Shown here: positions 23,043 through 36,113 of the stretch, piece by piece | Numbering within the stretch: the first letter of the stretch is position 1 | Layout: each line of letters begins with the position of its first letter | NCBI GenBank assembly: GCA_028023455.1 | Contig: JAQFVV010006215.1 | Location: forward strand, 1,560,580 to 1,624,579 | Direction: 5' to 3' | From: Epiperipatus broadwayi | Taxonomy: Eukaryota; Onychophora; Udeonychophora; Euonychophora; Peripatidae | DNA: 64,000 bases | Notes under the pieces: model-generated | Database searches by the model: none | What the model saw: the letters and a program-made list of their open reading frames with translations, nothing else | What the model was told of the DNA's origin: nothing | Program-made: the position numbers and the translations under genes

Positions 23043-26000
23043 ATTAAAAACATTACGCTAAATTTATCAAACTGAGAAAGAAAAAAAGTTTTTAAAAAAA
23101 ACCAAAAAAAGAACAATGCTCATGGCTTTTTTACTCGGGAGTTACGTAAAAAATTCGATCTGTAGAATCGATCATCGGACGCTTTACCAAATGCGTCTAA
23201 CCGTGAAGAGCAATACAATTTATTAATGATAGAGATAATAATGTTGAGTAAATTACAAGCACTTTCGCTTAATTAGTAAATGTATAGAATTGCTCAATTG
23301 GTGTCATATGATCCTATCTTCAGTAAATTCCTGACCTTAATGACACTCCAGGAGATAATAGTTTTAGAACTGGAATAATTAAGCCTGGGGACAAAAATGT
23401 TAACATTTTCTTAGCTTGTAAGTCTAGGAGGAAAATATACATGTTTTGTTTTTTTTTAAAGACCAATCCATGTGTGAAATTGTTACATAATATATACGCA
23501 CACACTTTAATAAAATTATTAGTTGAAAATAATAAAATTTAAAAATATATACAGCTTTGCTCTATATTTCAAATGTTAGTCTGTCATTTAATTAAAGGTA
23601 ACAGTAATATGTTTTGGTCAAACTGTTATTGGGGAAAAAATACTAAGTATATTGATAATATAAAAGGAGACAATAAAGATCCTAAAAGAATGTTCTTGAC
23701 ACTTTAATATATCATACTATTTACTGAAATAATTACTTTTAGTTTTTGTTTTTTTCCCATTGTAATAAACGTTCTGGTTTATGCAATATGATTTTGAAGC
23801 CGTGTCTATAGTTTAGCATTTATATCCCTAGATATTTTTAAAATATTCACTTTAACGCGAGTAGATTAGTTAAAGTTAATTCTCCTATTATTTCTGAGTT
23901 AATATAAATTAATCAGGCCTACATAACAAGATTTTACATCAATAACAATAAATTAAATCCATTAAGAATGAGTTTTATTGTAATTACTAATAATTTAACA
24001 CTTACAAAGGCAAGCCAAAATAATAAGAATCAATATTTTAACTCTATTTAAAAACAATCTAAAGTTTCTACGTATGACACTATTTTTGATTCACTGTCAA
24101 AATCAGAGAAAATATTTTTATGTTTTCTATGTTAAACTAACACCTGATGAAAAGATGCATTTGAAGAACAATAATAACTTATTTTTTTATTTTTTTAAAT
24201 ATTCAAATAGAATTCATTTTCCCCTAGGCTTTTTAATATTTTTAATATCAAAATAACTGACAATGTTTAATTTTGTAACTTTGCCTTTGCAAAAATAAGA
24301 AAATGGGGTATAATTTGCTATATAGTCATTGATTAAAAAATGGTACCTTGCTTTATCTTATCTACCAAGATTGGCAGCCATTGTTTTTAATTATACAGTT
24401 TCAGGGGCATACAATAAATATTTAAAACAAAATGGCTGACAAGAAGAGATCATATTTAATATTTACAATATTTTTTTAATTGTTATTTTAAAAAAAGAAA
24501 CATTTCTATAATAGTTTAAAAACTTATTATAACTCTATACTTCATTGGAGTCATTGTGCATGATTCCATATAATTGTAGAGGGGCAGATTCTACAACTCA
24601 AGATTCATGGATCATGATTCTGTCTGTTCCAGTGTTCAGACTTTTGAATTTTTGAGCAATTAGGTCATTCAATTATTTTTTTAATTCTGAATGATTTGGT
24701 TAAATAATTAGTATCACATTCTGAAGCTAAATAATATTCATGGATTGCAGTCCAGTTACATCACTTTTGCACTCCAACATTTTTTGAACTCCCAAACAAT
24801 GAAATCATTCAACTGGTTTAAATTTTCATATAATGTTCTCCTAGATTTTTTTATTATTCTAAACAGTCAGAGGTTCTTAAAATCAAACTAACTCATGTTC
24901 ATGCTAAATCTAATATCTCAAAAGTCCTTTGATCAGTTCCTGTATATATTTATATTAGATACATTTTCTTATATGGTGAATACAAATTGAACAAAATTGA
25001 GTTACTCCCAGGGAGAAAATCTTAACATTTTTCTAATAACTAAAACACAGGTATGATAGTTGTGGACATGTTAATAGATTATGACATTTTCAAAATTGAC
25101 ATGCAGAAGTTGATGGCAAAATATTTGGCCAGGTCTACTACTACAGTGCTTCTGATTAAGAGTAGTAGCCTAAAATGGAAGGTATATATTTTCAGAATTA
25201 GTATTCTAATAATAAAACTATGAAAATAGTGTAATTATAAACTATATATAATTATATCGACACTTAATTACATAGCAAAAATTAGAAAACATTAAATATA
25301 ATCTCATTGCGTTTTTGATACCAAGCAAATATTATTTATTTTTATTTTGATTATAATGTTTAACTTTGAAAAGAATGCATATACTTTAAGATTATATATA
25401 ATTCAAATTTTTATCTAAGTATAAGAGCACTGACATAATTATATAGAGTTTATTAAGTACATGAAATAGTAAATGTAAAGGTGCAGCAAATTCAGATGAG
25501 AGATTAGACTTTTTTAAGATTTTTAGTTTAAAACCATGCCATCTGTTGCTTTTTTCATCATTGTAAACACTCAAGATTTTAGTAACTTTTCAGATCTGTC
25601 AAAAAATGAATAAACTTTGGCTATACTGGCTAGAAAAAAAATTATTAGAAAAATTACTACATGTTTCCATAATAATATTAAGCTCCATATCTCTTAATAA
25701 AATCAAAACAGAGAGAAGCAGTTGAGAGGAGTAAAACAATCTTAATTTGCTTCATTTAACAGGAGGCAACGTTATATTAATAATTTTATGCCACATTGTA
25801 AGATATCTAAACATTTTTATTTCTTAATTAGGATACTCTATCTAAATTGAGATTGTTTTTAATGAACTAATGATAACAAACTGTCAAGAGTAGCATGGAT
25901 ATGTAGATATTACTTGGCTCATAAAGTTATCCACAATTACTAGAAGAATTCACATATCATTAGATGCAGATAATTTTTTTTTAGTAGATCATTATTTATT

Positions 26001-26523
26001 GAAATTTGACAGATTAGTGGAACGACCTTTGGATATAAGGATTAATTATAAACAATGTGTAACAGCTAGCAAAAATATCTTCTGCCATGTTGTAGAATAA
26101 AATATTGACTTATAGGACTGTTTACTATTTCTGATGCTCATAATCTTTCTGTTTTTTCTCTGTGCTTTTTTTTTCAATCCCTTTCAATTTTCATTTATTT
26201 TATATTCTTAAGTCACCTAAGGTTAGTTTATAACCCGATAATCATAAATATCTCATACATTCAATCATTTTCCAGTATTAATCATAACAATAAGTCAGTG
26301 TATTTATGGAAGCACATCTCCATATATTATTTACTCAAAGAAATTCTGATTTTGAGTTTTTTTCTTCTAGGATTAAATGGTCATACTTATTCATGAACAT
26401 CCACAAATGATAATAATGAAATAACATTTTTGAGTAAAAATTTCTCAACTTTTTTAGATAAATATCTTTCAAGAAAAATTTAAAAGAAGTTGCCATTCAG
26501 AATGCAAACTGTGAGAGAATTAA
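23043..26523. other. AT-rich non-coding stretch
   Basis: About 3.5 kb with no supported gene or repeat family. The short open frames present are AT-rich, low-complexity and on both strands, as expected by chance. Confidence 0.5.
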
Positions 26524-26542
26524 AAGAGAGAGAGAGAGAGAA

Positions 26543-26574
<32 letters not shown>
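26524..26574. repeat. (GA)n microsatellite
   Basis: About 50 bp of almost uninterrupted AG dinucleotides. Confidence 0.95.
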
Positions 26575-26580
<6 letters not shown>

Positions 26581-27619
26581 GAACCTAAAGATTAGAAATA
26601 AAAACAATAGGAGGAAAGTAAAAAGTATAAATACCATATAAATATAAAAATGTTGTATTAACAATGAATTGAGATATAAAAGAGATAAAACTACATGAGG
26701 GTGGATATAAAAAAATTTAATTGGATAATTATATATATATTTAAATATATAATAGAAGCAAATAAAAAATCTTAAATTATTACACCAAAAGTTTGATGTA
26801 TTAAAAAGTTGGAAAGGTTATAAAAGTTAATTGTATAATAGAAATAATAAGATTTTAGGTATGATAAATGAAGAAGGGAGATATGTTTAAAAAAAAATTT
26901 GAAAATCATAGATAAATGAAGTCTGAAGAAAAACGTTAGGAAAATTAGATGATTTTGGTAACATAATTTATGACTAATGAGAGTGATAGTTTGGTTTTCT
27001 TGTAACAGTTCTGTTTGCAATAAGTAAAAAAAAAATATCTAATCCAGAAAAATTTTCACGTTTTATAAAAATTAATTTAATACTACATACTGTCAAAAGA
27101 ACTTTGAATTTAGAAAAAAAGAAAAACACACAATGGAATGATGAGGTAATATGAACAAAACAAAAAAATGTAATTTTTATTTCATTAATTTTGAAAAAAA
27201 ATTTGATAGAAAAGTTTATATTAATTTGATAAATAGTTTAAAACAAAGTTATAGAATAAACAACTGAAAGTAAGCAATTTTTGCAAGAAGCAAAATAATT
27301 TTTGTAACATTACATGCTCTTTTTAGAGAAAAGTTATGAGAAGAATGATGTTTAACCTTTAATAAGAACATTGTCTATATTGCTAAATGAGTGTGATTTT
27401 TATAAGAATGGAATTAACATAAATGGGAAAGTTATGTATTGTTTTGTAATAATAAGACCATTATGAAGAATACTAAGGAATTGGTCAGTAAAATGCTATG
27501 TAAGAGTAATGGAATTTGTATAAATCTTAGATAAAAATAAATACAATAAAATTTAAAACAATAAAAATAGGTGGAAATAATAAAATATTCTGAATAGTAA
27601 TTGGACAGGAACTTAAATA
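26575..27619. other. AT-rich non-coding stretch
   Basis: A/T-rich DNA; no gene, RNA or repeat-family match was recognised. Confidence 0.5.
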
Positions 27620-28738
27620 GCATGTTAGTGATTTTTATCATTTTATGTGGATTTTTAAATGTGATTTTGAAGTTATGCGATTCAAGTTTTGTCTTAATAT
27701 CTTTTTATGCAGATTTTCTTTTATGCAATAAAGAAGTTCATATTTCACTATATTTATTAGATATTAAAAAATGTAAATTATTAATAACTTATTTTGACTT
27801 GAAATACTTTTTTTTTTTAAAAATATAATGTTATATTAGCAGCTAATATGAATATGACCTGAAGCTATTTAGAATCTTAGCTTTTACATAAATAACCTAC
27901 TTATACTTATGAGTAAATAATAATAATAGATTTATACTTACAAGTATAAAAATATCGTAATAACTATTCAAAAATTTTAAAGTTTTAAAACATATTTTGT
28001 TAGATATAACAGAAATAAATATTCTTTTGGATTTTTAAAATAAATAACAAAGATTTAGTTGATTTTGTAAACTGAAAATAATCTTTCTAATGATAATGTA
28101 TAATCTTTTTGTTTTGATTGCGATCTCATTTTTTTAATATAGAAACAAAATGTGAACATTTAAAATTTATTTCAGTAGTAAACAAAAATAATCTATCAAA
28201 TGAAGACAAATTTATTATTTTCTGATAAGTAAAAATCATTTAATCATAGATTTTTCATTGATGTGTGAGGCAAAGAAAAATATCAGAAAATGCCGAAATC
28301 TGAGAGAATTTGCTGCAATGAACAACCTCCTAAATTCCAAGAAAAGCTAAATAGTTATATGTCTGGATATCGCGAGCTTTATAAACAATTTGTAAAATCA
28401 TCATCTCAAAGTTTAATCACTGATTACATTGGTGACAGAAAACCATTAACACAGCACAAGACTGAAAGTGGCACTAGTTGTACTTCCTCTTGTGATGTAT
28501 CTGATTTTTTACCAGTTCCTAAATGAACTGCATATTGCCAAACAGTGATAATGATTAAAATATTTATTTAAAAAAATGTAAAATTAAATACTGTAGTTAA
28601 TAAAAAAAGTAAAAAAAGTTTGTCTTGTATCAATTTTTTTCAAATATTTGAAATTTTTTATTAGTCATACTTTATTTCCTTATTTTTTAATGTGAATTTT
28701 AAAGTAATTTTTCTACCGCATAAAATGAGACCCAGGTG
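27620..28738 (+). mobile_element. Tigger/pogo-like transposon, copy 2, with residual coding part
   Basis: The right end CATAAAATGAGACCCAGGTG is followed by TA, as in the other copies. The left end is decayed but still shows CATTTTATGTGGATTTTTAAA and TTTTGAAGTTATGCGATTC, in register with copies 1 and 4. The interior differs from the other copies by keeping the segment at 28,290-28,526, which is open. The shared AATTTTTTTCAAATNTTGAAATTTTTTATTAGTCATA block near 28,630-28,670 confirms the family. No catalytic DDE region is visible. Confidence 0.65.
28290..28526 (+). CDS. Residual 78-codon open frame inside Tigger-like copy 2
   Basis: The frame begins MPKSERICCNEQPPKF and ends SSCDVSDFLPVPK. Its composition is protein-like and less AT-biased than its surroundings. 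It lies in the body of a Tigger-like element. Parts of the same frame are recognisable in copies 1 and 4 (the CAGAAAACCATTAACAC block and the CCTCTTGTGA..ATCTGATTTTTT block). It is therefore most likely the C-terminal end of a former transposase; this is inferred from context, not from a recognised domain. The Met need not be the original start. It lacks any DNA-binding or catalytic segment and is presumably non-functional. Confidence 0.5.
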   Translation: MPKSERICCNEQPPKFQEKLNSYMSGYRELYKQFVKSSSQSLITDYIGDRKPLTQHKTESGTSCTSSCDVSDFLPVPK

Positions 28739-28740
28739 TA

Positions 28741-29094
28741 TATACAATTTTAATAATTTTATACTATATCAAAATGAATAATCTCAATGTAAAATTAATA
28801 TTTAATTATAAGAAAAACATTAAATTTATTTAATATTAAGTACACTTTTACTGCTATATAAAAGAAATTGACTTTATAAAAATATTTACAATGTCGATGC
28901 TTTTGCATGCAATGTATATAAAAATGTATGTGCATATGTAGATAAATTTCCAAATTCAGTAGTAATTTATTTTAGTTTTCCATCTTTTTCAACATTAGTA
29001 TTAAATAATTACTTGAAAACAAATTAATATATAATCTAATATTTATTTTGCAAGGAAAGTGGATAATTTCTACTTATGAATTAGGATCTTAAAA
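28741..29094. other. AT-rich non-coding stretch
   Basis: Nothing recognised. Confidence 0.5.
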
Positions 29095-29260
29095 CCACCA
29101 AACATCGCATGATCACCATTCTTAATGCTTACACAACCTTTTTATAGAAGCAAAACTCTCCGTACAGTAGCGCCACTCATGCAAGCCTTCCTGCATCCAT
29201 TGATTACTCTGGTTGGCACTAAGTGGTGCTATTGTATGGAGAGTTTTGCCTCTGTGAATT
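29095..29260. mobile_element. Foldback family A, deletion derivative
   Basis: The leader CATCGCATGATCACCATTCTT, the left end GCAAAACTCTCCGTACAG and the right end GTATGGAGAGTTTTGCC are conserved. Between them only the outermost arms (CCACTCATGCAAGCC, GCATCCATTGATTACTCTGG) remain. It is a short version of 5905-6450 with the inner palindrome lost. Confidence 0.75.
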
Positions 29261-32200
29261 ATGATTTTGATGGACAATAAAGAATACTATTTTTTCAAGC
29301 AAAAAAAACTTAATAGCTAGTAGATAATTTATATATCATTTTATTGTAAATTTTACATAGAATAATTTTAAATAATTAACAAAAACTCTTATTATAAAAC
29401 TAAATACATCAAAATTTACAATTTATGAATAAATGTAAAATTAATATTTTTAAAAACATTTACATTTTTTATTTTTTTATTTTTACAATAATTATTATAT
29501 TTTTTGACTTTATTGTTTGTTTGTTTTTATAGTATATTAGTTTTATAAAGCATGTAATATTTTATATTATTTATTTTGTAATTTCATGTTATTATGAAAA
29601 GTGTATCTTCAACAAATGCATAAAAAAGTTAATACAGTGTTTAGAGCAGTCATTAGATATAAACAATTAAAAAATCATTTTTATACTTTGCAATTCATAT
29701 ATTTAAATAATTTAATTTTCCCAAACATAATAATAATTAGAATTTTACTAACTGTTCCCTGTAAGTATTGCCAATGGAAAAACATCATTTTCCAAATTAC
29801 AACTTATTAGAAAATTTTAAGATCAACTATAGCACAAGAAAGACTAGAAAAATTAGCAATGATTTCAATATAACATGTATATGAAAAATTAAATAGCATA
29901 TAACTTATTCAAGATATTACTAATATGAAATTGCAGAAAGTTTTATCATAAGAATTATAAATAACACTTAAATATTTGTATGTTTTGTTTATTTAATTTA
30001 CACTTATTTTTTAATTATAGTTACAAATAGAAAATTAATGCCAGGCATTATAATAGCAATACTTAATCAATACTATATAAATTCTTTTATAACAGTGTCA
30101 AGCACCCTAGTGTCTGACCTAAAACCACATAGGATAATAATAACCATTTTTTTCATGTCTGAATATATATTTATCTGATGTTTTTTTATTAATATAATAA
30201 AGATATTATCTCATTATTATTAAGTCATTCTAACCTCTAGAGTTAAAATAAAAAGTTAGAAGTAAAAAAAGGGGCATTTTAAAAAAACGATGTTGTTAAT
30301 TAAGCAATATTTATTAGAATGTATTCATTTTCAGTAAATACAAATGATTCCAAATGTTAGTATAAAAATGTAAACGCACATATGCATCTGTATATATTTA
30401 TGTAAGTACGTTTAATAATTTAGTTCATTCAATATTAACATTAAAAAAGCAGTTCTGCAAAAATTGTATCAATAAAAATATATTGGAAAATATTTTTACT
30501 TTTTTTTCAACGTGACTTAATATAAATTTTATATTTAACAACAACAAAAGAAAAATTTAAAAAGGCCAGAGGTTATCAGCAATAATAAAATCATACGGTT
30601 TTTATGCTATTATTAAGTGATCTTCGAACGAGAAAATAGATCAAAGCACCAGATTTTCTGCAGTACTGTAATAGAAGTTAGCTTATTTGAACTTTTATGA
30701 AAAATCACTAAAAGATGATGTCAAATTTTTTATCATTCTTCTGAAATTTTATATTTTCAAATTTAAACAAAAAAATAAATCAATAGAACTTATAAAATTG
30801 ACAAAGTATTTTTAAACTATATGAATTGTTTCAACATCAATTTCGCCGTAAACCATATTAAGGGCAATATTAAAAATTTTAACAAATAATATTTAGAATT
30901 AGTAGTAGTCATTAAAAAAACTTTGCCATTTCTAAATTGCTATTATATATATATGTTTTAGACATTGCTTTACTAATACATCAAGCCTACCGTTTTACCG
31001 CTATTATTATTATTTAACCGTGATCACCGTAGCACAGTAGCGGAAGTATGATTGAATTAAAGTCAAAACATTCCTGAATCGGCGAAGCTTTATGTATCGT
31101 GCTGATACTAAAGCGTCTTTACATAATAAACTCACTTTTAGTTAGACAGATAGATAATCGTTTTTTTGTTGTTGTTGTTGTTGTGAAAAGTTTTTTAGAT
31201 GAATTAATAATTATTTATTACATCAAAAAAAAAAACATTTGATATCGAAATAACTAATGATTACTTTTTATTATTTTGTATACGAATATGAAATTAACTG
31301 AAAGCCAAAATTTTATCTATATATTTTTTAAATAAAAGCATTGAACTTTTATTAACTACAAAAAATTTCCTAGTGTTATTTTCTAACATTATTATATCAA
31401 ATCAACAATTGCTTAAATGAAGGCTTTTATTTCAATTGTCTTCATATACCTCTTACTTTTTCTTTTTGTTTCCTATTATTAAGCTTTATTTGTGAAGTGA
31501 ATTGTGATTTAATAAACCACAGTCTTGTACTTATTTGTTCTTTGAAGATTTTAAAATCAAAAGCCTTCTTTCTCCAAATGAAATTACTTAAAACATTCTG
31601 AGATCTCTTAACGGGATTTTACAGTCTGATTTTTTCCCCTCTTTTGATCTCAAAATTAAAGCCATTTTCTTACGCTTTAAAATTTAAAAATGAGTCTTCA
31701 AATATCTATGTAACTTCTTTTTATATATGTGTATGAATGTGTGTATATCTGAGTTTTATTATATATATATACTGAACGATATAATGATTGCACATTCTCC
31801 AAATTGCCTATAATCTGGATTCAAAATCCAAGCTAGGAAAAACATGAACACTTTTTTAAAGTTCTTGTCAGACTTGAGACTTCTTTTCTTCAGTCCAAAA
31901 TTAATTCAGTTAATGAACTAACGTTTGTGTGAAATAAATATACTGAAATTACTCTTAGTTGAGGTTAAAACATGGATAAAACTTTTCCAAATTTTACTTT
32001 CTAGAATTGTGTCAAGCCTGGGTTTTGAGAGGTCTTTATTTTACAATGAGTTATTTAAAGATTTTTATCTTTTAATTATATAGAAATTTAGAAAGTATTT
32101 CTTAGGATTCATGTGTTATATATTCATAAAAAAATGAACTATTATCTTCTTTATTAATTTTATCTTTAAATTTCTTGTGCATATATTCTTTATAAATTAT

Positions 32201-33149
32201 ATGAATATATTTTATGATATTATTAGATGTAGTCTTACCTTTGACCATTTGTTCATTTCCTCCACTCTCTTTTGTACATCTTATGATTTATGTTATTTTA
32301 TGTTTAATTATTTCCAAATGGTCTTTTTGTCATCTACGACTTTCAATATTTTTTCACTTGTTTCTTTTAATACTCAGAGTAAACTCACCCCTTATATAAG
32401 TGTGTAACAATACCTTAATTGGTAATAACTAAACAAAATGTGATGAGTTGTAAAAGATACTAATTAATTATTATTAATCATGATATTGCTTTAACAGAAG
32501 CAAACTACAATTTAGACATCAGTGAATAGGTAAGATAATAATAATAATACTTGATAGCTTAATAAGATAGAGCTACTTAATAATGATTGCAGTAAACATT
32601 AGAATAAAAAAAATGAAATTTAGCAAGATTAAATAAATTAAACTAAACAGTTAATTGTCTGAAGTTGATAGTACATGTTACCACATAGCAGTAAATGACA
32701 ATAAATCTGTTATATATATATATATCACTATTAAAAATGGATATAGAGGAAATCTATCAGAATGCAAAATTACTAAAATTGCTAAATTCTATTTTAATAC
32801 TACAGTGATAAAGAGTCTCATAGCATAATTGTTAATATATCTACATGCTACATCTATGATTTAGGTTCAAATAAGACTCCATACATCTTGTTTTTGTGGA
32901 TCACAAACAGGCTTTAAATTTTTTCAGGCAGTCAATTTATAGGCCATATAATTAAGCCATTTACTAGTTATCAGAATCCAAATTTCTTATTATAAAAATA
33001 AAAAGTATGATTATAATATGAGGTGACCTTTACCATTGGTCAAAGATCTGTTATACATGTTTATGGATTCTGTATTTAAAATTATTTTTATCATAGATAA
33101 AAGAGAATTATTAGTTTAAAAAATTGTTTTTGTTGTAGAAGTGATTGAT
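29261..33149. other. AT-rich non-coding stretch
   Basis: Nearly 3.9 kb without a supported gene. A (GTT)n tract lies at about 31,168-31,182. A slightly GC-richer patch at 30,985-31,115 shows no coding frame or RNA fold that I can name. Confidence 0.5.
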
Positions 33150-33281
33150 GAAACTTTTGTTAAATTTGTCAAGCATTGATGGCCTTATGGTTAGCATAAC
33201 TGCCTTCCAAGCAGCTGAACCGGGTTTGCTTCCTGGTCAATGCTTTGACACAGGAAAAAAAAAGAAACTCTTATTAAATTT
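33150..33281 (+). mobile_element. tRNA-derived SINE type II (copy 4)
   Basis: GTCAAGCATTGATGGCCTTA (leader and A box), a CTGC-CTTCCAA-GCAG anticodon arm (TCC), GGGTTTGCTTCC (B box), AATGCTTTGACA and an A-rich tail. The flanks GAAACTTTTGTTAAATTT (33,150-33,167) and GAAACTCTTATTAAATTT (33,264-33,281) are a 16 of 18 target duplication. Confidence 0.86.
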
Positions 33282-33328
33282 AAAGATTTGTTTTTCATCA
33301 TGAAGTTTCTTTTTTTAAAAAAACTACA

Positions 33329-33461
33329 AAAATGTGAAGGTCAAGCATTGTTAGCCGAGAGGTTCGTGCAGCTGCCTTGCAAGCAAGTAGTTGGTTGCAG
33401 ACAGTTGTTGTGGGTTCTTCTCCCGGCTGATGCTATGACATATGGAAAAAAAAATGTGAAG
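33329..33461 (+). mobile_element. tRNA-derived SINE type I (copy 5)
   Basis: TCAAGCATTGTTAGCCGAGAG (A box), a CTGCCTTGCAAGCA anticodon arm (TGC), GGGTTCTTCTCCC (B box), GATGCTATGACATATG and an A tail. It has an insertion between the anticodon arm and the B box (TTGGTTGCAGACAG). The perfect 11-bp duplication AAAATGTGAAG at 33,329-33,339 and 33,451-33,461 flanks it. Only 47 bp separate it from the preceding type II copy. Confidence 0.86.
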
Positions 33462-33830
33462 AATATTATTGGAGATGAATAAGATTATTTTCTAGTAAAG
33501 TGAAAAAACATTCTAAGAATTTTAATAAATACGAGAATAAAATATCATAATTAATTTAAAACTTAAATTTAATCTGCATTTAATAGCAGCAACATCTCTT
33601 TATTTCAAAGTTATTACTGTAATTGTGAGAAAGCAATAAACATGATAATCTCAATCAGTGATATAGATTAATACTTAGTTATGGACTATTTTTAGTGGCA
33701 CTAATTTTGCATTACAGTCATCCAACTGAGTCTTTTTTTTACTTACACTTTGTATTTTAATGTTTTAAGCATATTGGTTTTAAATGAAGCCAAATTGTAA
33801 CAGGTCAATTAATTAATAATATCTAAATAA

Positions 33831-34181
33831 TTTCAGGAGCCAATGAAAATCTCCTAGAACCCACTTACCAAATTTAATCACCTATTTTATACATCATCAT
33901 CATTCAATCATCTTTAGCAGATGAAAATGATATTAATAGCATTGCTTTTGAGTTCTTATAAAAGATGATATGGATAATATCTGTGAGCTTTGATCTTAAT
34001 AATATCTCCATGAAGTAATAGTATCATTATCCATATATATATCATCTTTGTAAGAAATCAAAAAGCAATCAAAATTGGCACTATTTCAGCTACTAAAAAA
34101 GGGGATGATGATGTAACATGAGATAGTTGATTAAATTTAATAAAAGTGGTGCCAAGAGATTTCCATTACCTCCTGAAATTA
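33831..34181. mobile_element. Foldback family H, 351 bp
   Basis: The ends TTTCAGGAGCCAATG and, inverted, CATTACCTCCTGAAA pair. So do the inner blocks AAATTTAATCA, ATACATCATCATC / GATGATGATGTAAC, and GCATTGCTTTTGAG..AAAGATGATATGGATAAT / ATTATCCATATATATATCATC. The arms reach about 150 bp with bulges. There is no coding capacity. It is probably a MITE; no target duplication was clear. Confidence 0.7.
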
Positions 34182-34700
34182 CTACACATTGCAATGTCAT
34201 CATATAATTGTAATATTATACATATAAAGATTCAAAATCTTGACAAGAGGGGATTGCTACATTATTACCACAACAAAAGCATTTCTTAGTAATTAATCTT
34301 ATAATCTGTTTAGTACAAACATTTGACCTCCATTGATAACTCATACTAAGAGAAGGCATCCTGAAATGAAGAAGCAGAGATTATTGACCTGAATAGAATT
34401 TTAATGCACATAAAATATTTAATAAAAAAATATTGATCCCCAGCTGATTTGTTTTAGAGAACAAATGCAGAAGATATTTACAAAAACATGGATATTTAAG
34501 AAAATAGTTGAATTAAAAAAAGTATTTAAATGAAATTGATTTTCTTTTATATATTATAAAAAGTCAGATGTCACATGACTTATGTATAGCTTGCAATTAC
34601 CAATATGTAAACTTAAGAGCATGCTAACGCATTAAACAAGCTTTTTTTTTTTTTTAACACAGGCTTATTATATACCTGTGTCTATATATGTAATATATAT

Positions 34701-36113
34701 GGTATATGAGCACAGACTTTCACACAACCCACCATTCTTCACACTATTTTATAACACATACACTTGAACACATATATGTCGAAAAAATAAATACACCTGG
34801 GTCTCGTTTTACGCGATAGATGGGTTCCTCAAAAACCATGCACAAAAAAAATTGCACAAAAATAGACGTAACTTACCTTGAAAAAGGGGGGATACGGACT
34901 GTGATTTTTCAAAAATCGCATAAAAGCAAAGCACCAACGTAAAATTACTTTAAAATTCGCGCAAAAAAAAAATAAGAAAATAAAATATGACTAATAAAAA
35001 ATTTCAAATTTGAAAAAAATTGATACAAGACAAACTTTTTTTAACTATAACATTTAATTTTATTCAAAACAATACATTTTTATGCATAATTTGCAGTAAT
35101 TTACATTTTTTTATACATGTTTCAATTATTATCGCTATTTGCCAATAAACAGGTTCATTTGCAAATTGGTAAAAAATCAGATTCTTCACAAGAGGAAATA
35201 CAACTAGCACCAACTTCACTCTCATGTTGTGTTAATGTTTTTCTGGTGACAACATAATTAGTAATTAATCTAACAACTAAAAATTAAATTCTTATTTTTG
35301 TCTTTAATTTTTTAATTTTCAATTCAGTTTAAAAATCAAATTTCGTTTCACATCACATTAATTTCAGGTCGCCTTAAGTAATTTTTAAATTGTTAATTAC
35401 AATTAAAAATCAGATTTTAATTTTTAATTGTCAAATTTAATTGTGCCCACTGCTATTACTCACCTTTTAAAAATAAACTTGCGGACACTAAATGATTAAT
35501 AATTAATTACGTTCTTTTTTAAAAAGCAAAAACAATGTGATTTAAAATGCAAAATTAACACACACAATGTTTGAACAAATTTACATTATAATCTTGTGAA
35601 ATTTAATGTGGGTATACATAAAATGTGGAAATCATGATTTTAATTTCATTATTGCATAAAATCTTACTATTATAAAGCACTGAAAATATTGAAATTACTA
35701 AGATGAAAGTCGAATTCCAATAATGTGCTATTACTTTCAATATGATGTAAGTGCACGAAATTTATTATTTAAAGTAATAGCACATTATCAGAGTTCAACT
35801 TCTGAAGAAACATGAATCGTGTAACTTCAAAATTGCGTTAAATAAATCTGCATAAAACAAGACCCAGGTGTAATCACCAATATAAGTATTTCATACTAAA
35901 TTAGCAATCATCAGTTGGTCCAGATTACCATCTCCACATATATATGCTATAAGTGCTCAGATATATATTAAGATAGCCAATCCTCGTACTTTAATGGACA
36001 GACATGAAATACGTATATTAGTGATTATTTATCTTTTCAACATGTATGTGTTCAAGTGTATCAGTGTTATGAGATAGAGTGGAGGGTCGTGTGAAAGTCT
36101 GTGCTCATATACC
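34701..36113. mobile_element. Foldback containing family R sequence, split by a Tigger-like insertion
   Basis: The left arm, 34,701-34,793 (GGTATATGAGCACAGACTTT, ACTTGAACACATATATG), is the inverse of the right arm at about 36,003-36,113 (CATGTATGTGTTCAAGTGTA, AAAGTCTGTGCTCATATACC). The middle, after removing the Tigger-like element at 34,794-35,870, continues with CACCAATATAAGTATTTCAT and the rest of a minus-strand family R copy (to about 36,000). The left-arm sequence across the insertion site, with one TA removed, reads ATAAATAATCACCAATATAA. The right arm reads ATAAATAATCACTAATATAC, confirming the site. Confidence 0.75.
34794..35870 (-). mobile_element. Tigger/pogo-like transposon, copy 3
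   Basis: It begins CACCTGGGTCTCGTTTTACG and ends CATAAAACAAGACCCAGGTG, with TA on both sides (34,792-34,793 and 35,871-35,872). At 1077 bp and in opposite orientation to copies 1, 2 and 4, it shares their interior throughout. Examples are AATTTCAAATTTGAAAAAAA, GGTTCATTTGCAAATTGGTA and the subterminal hairpin at about 35,690-35,800. No usable open frame remains. It is the best preserved copy at its termini, and its empty site can be deduced from the host foldback. Confidence 0.85.

Noticed and set aside
27601-27828. 75-codon hydrophobic frame at the left end of Tigger-like copy 2
   Set aside because: It is AT-rich and Phe/Leu/Ile-dominated, and overlaps the decayed terminal region that is non-coding in the other copies.
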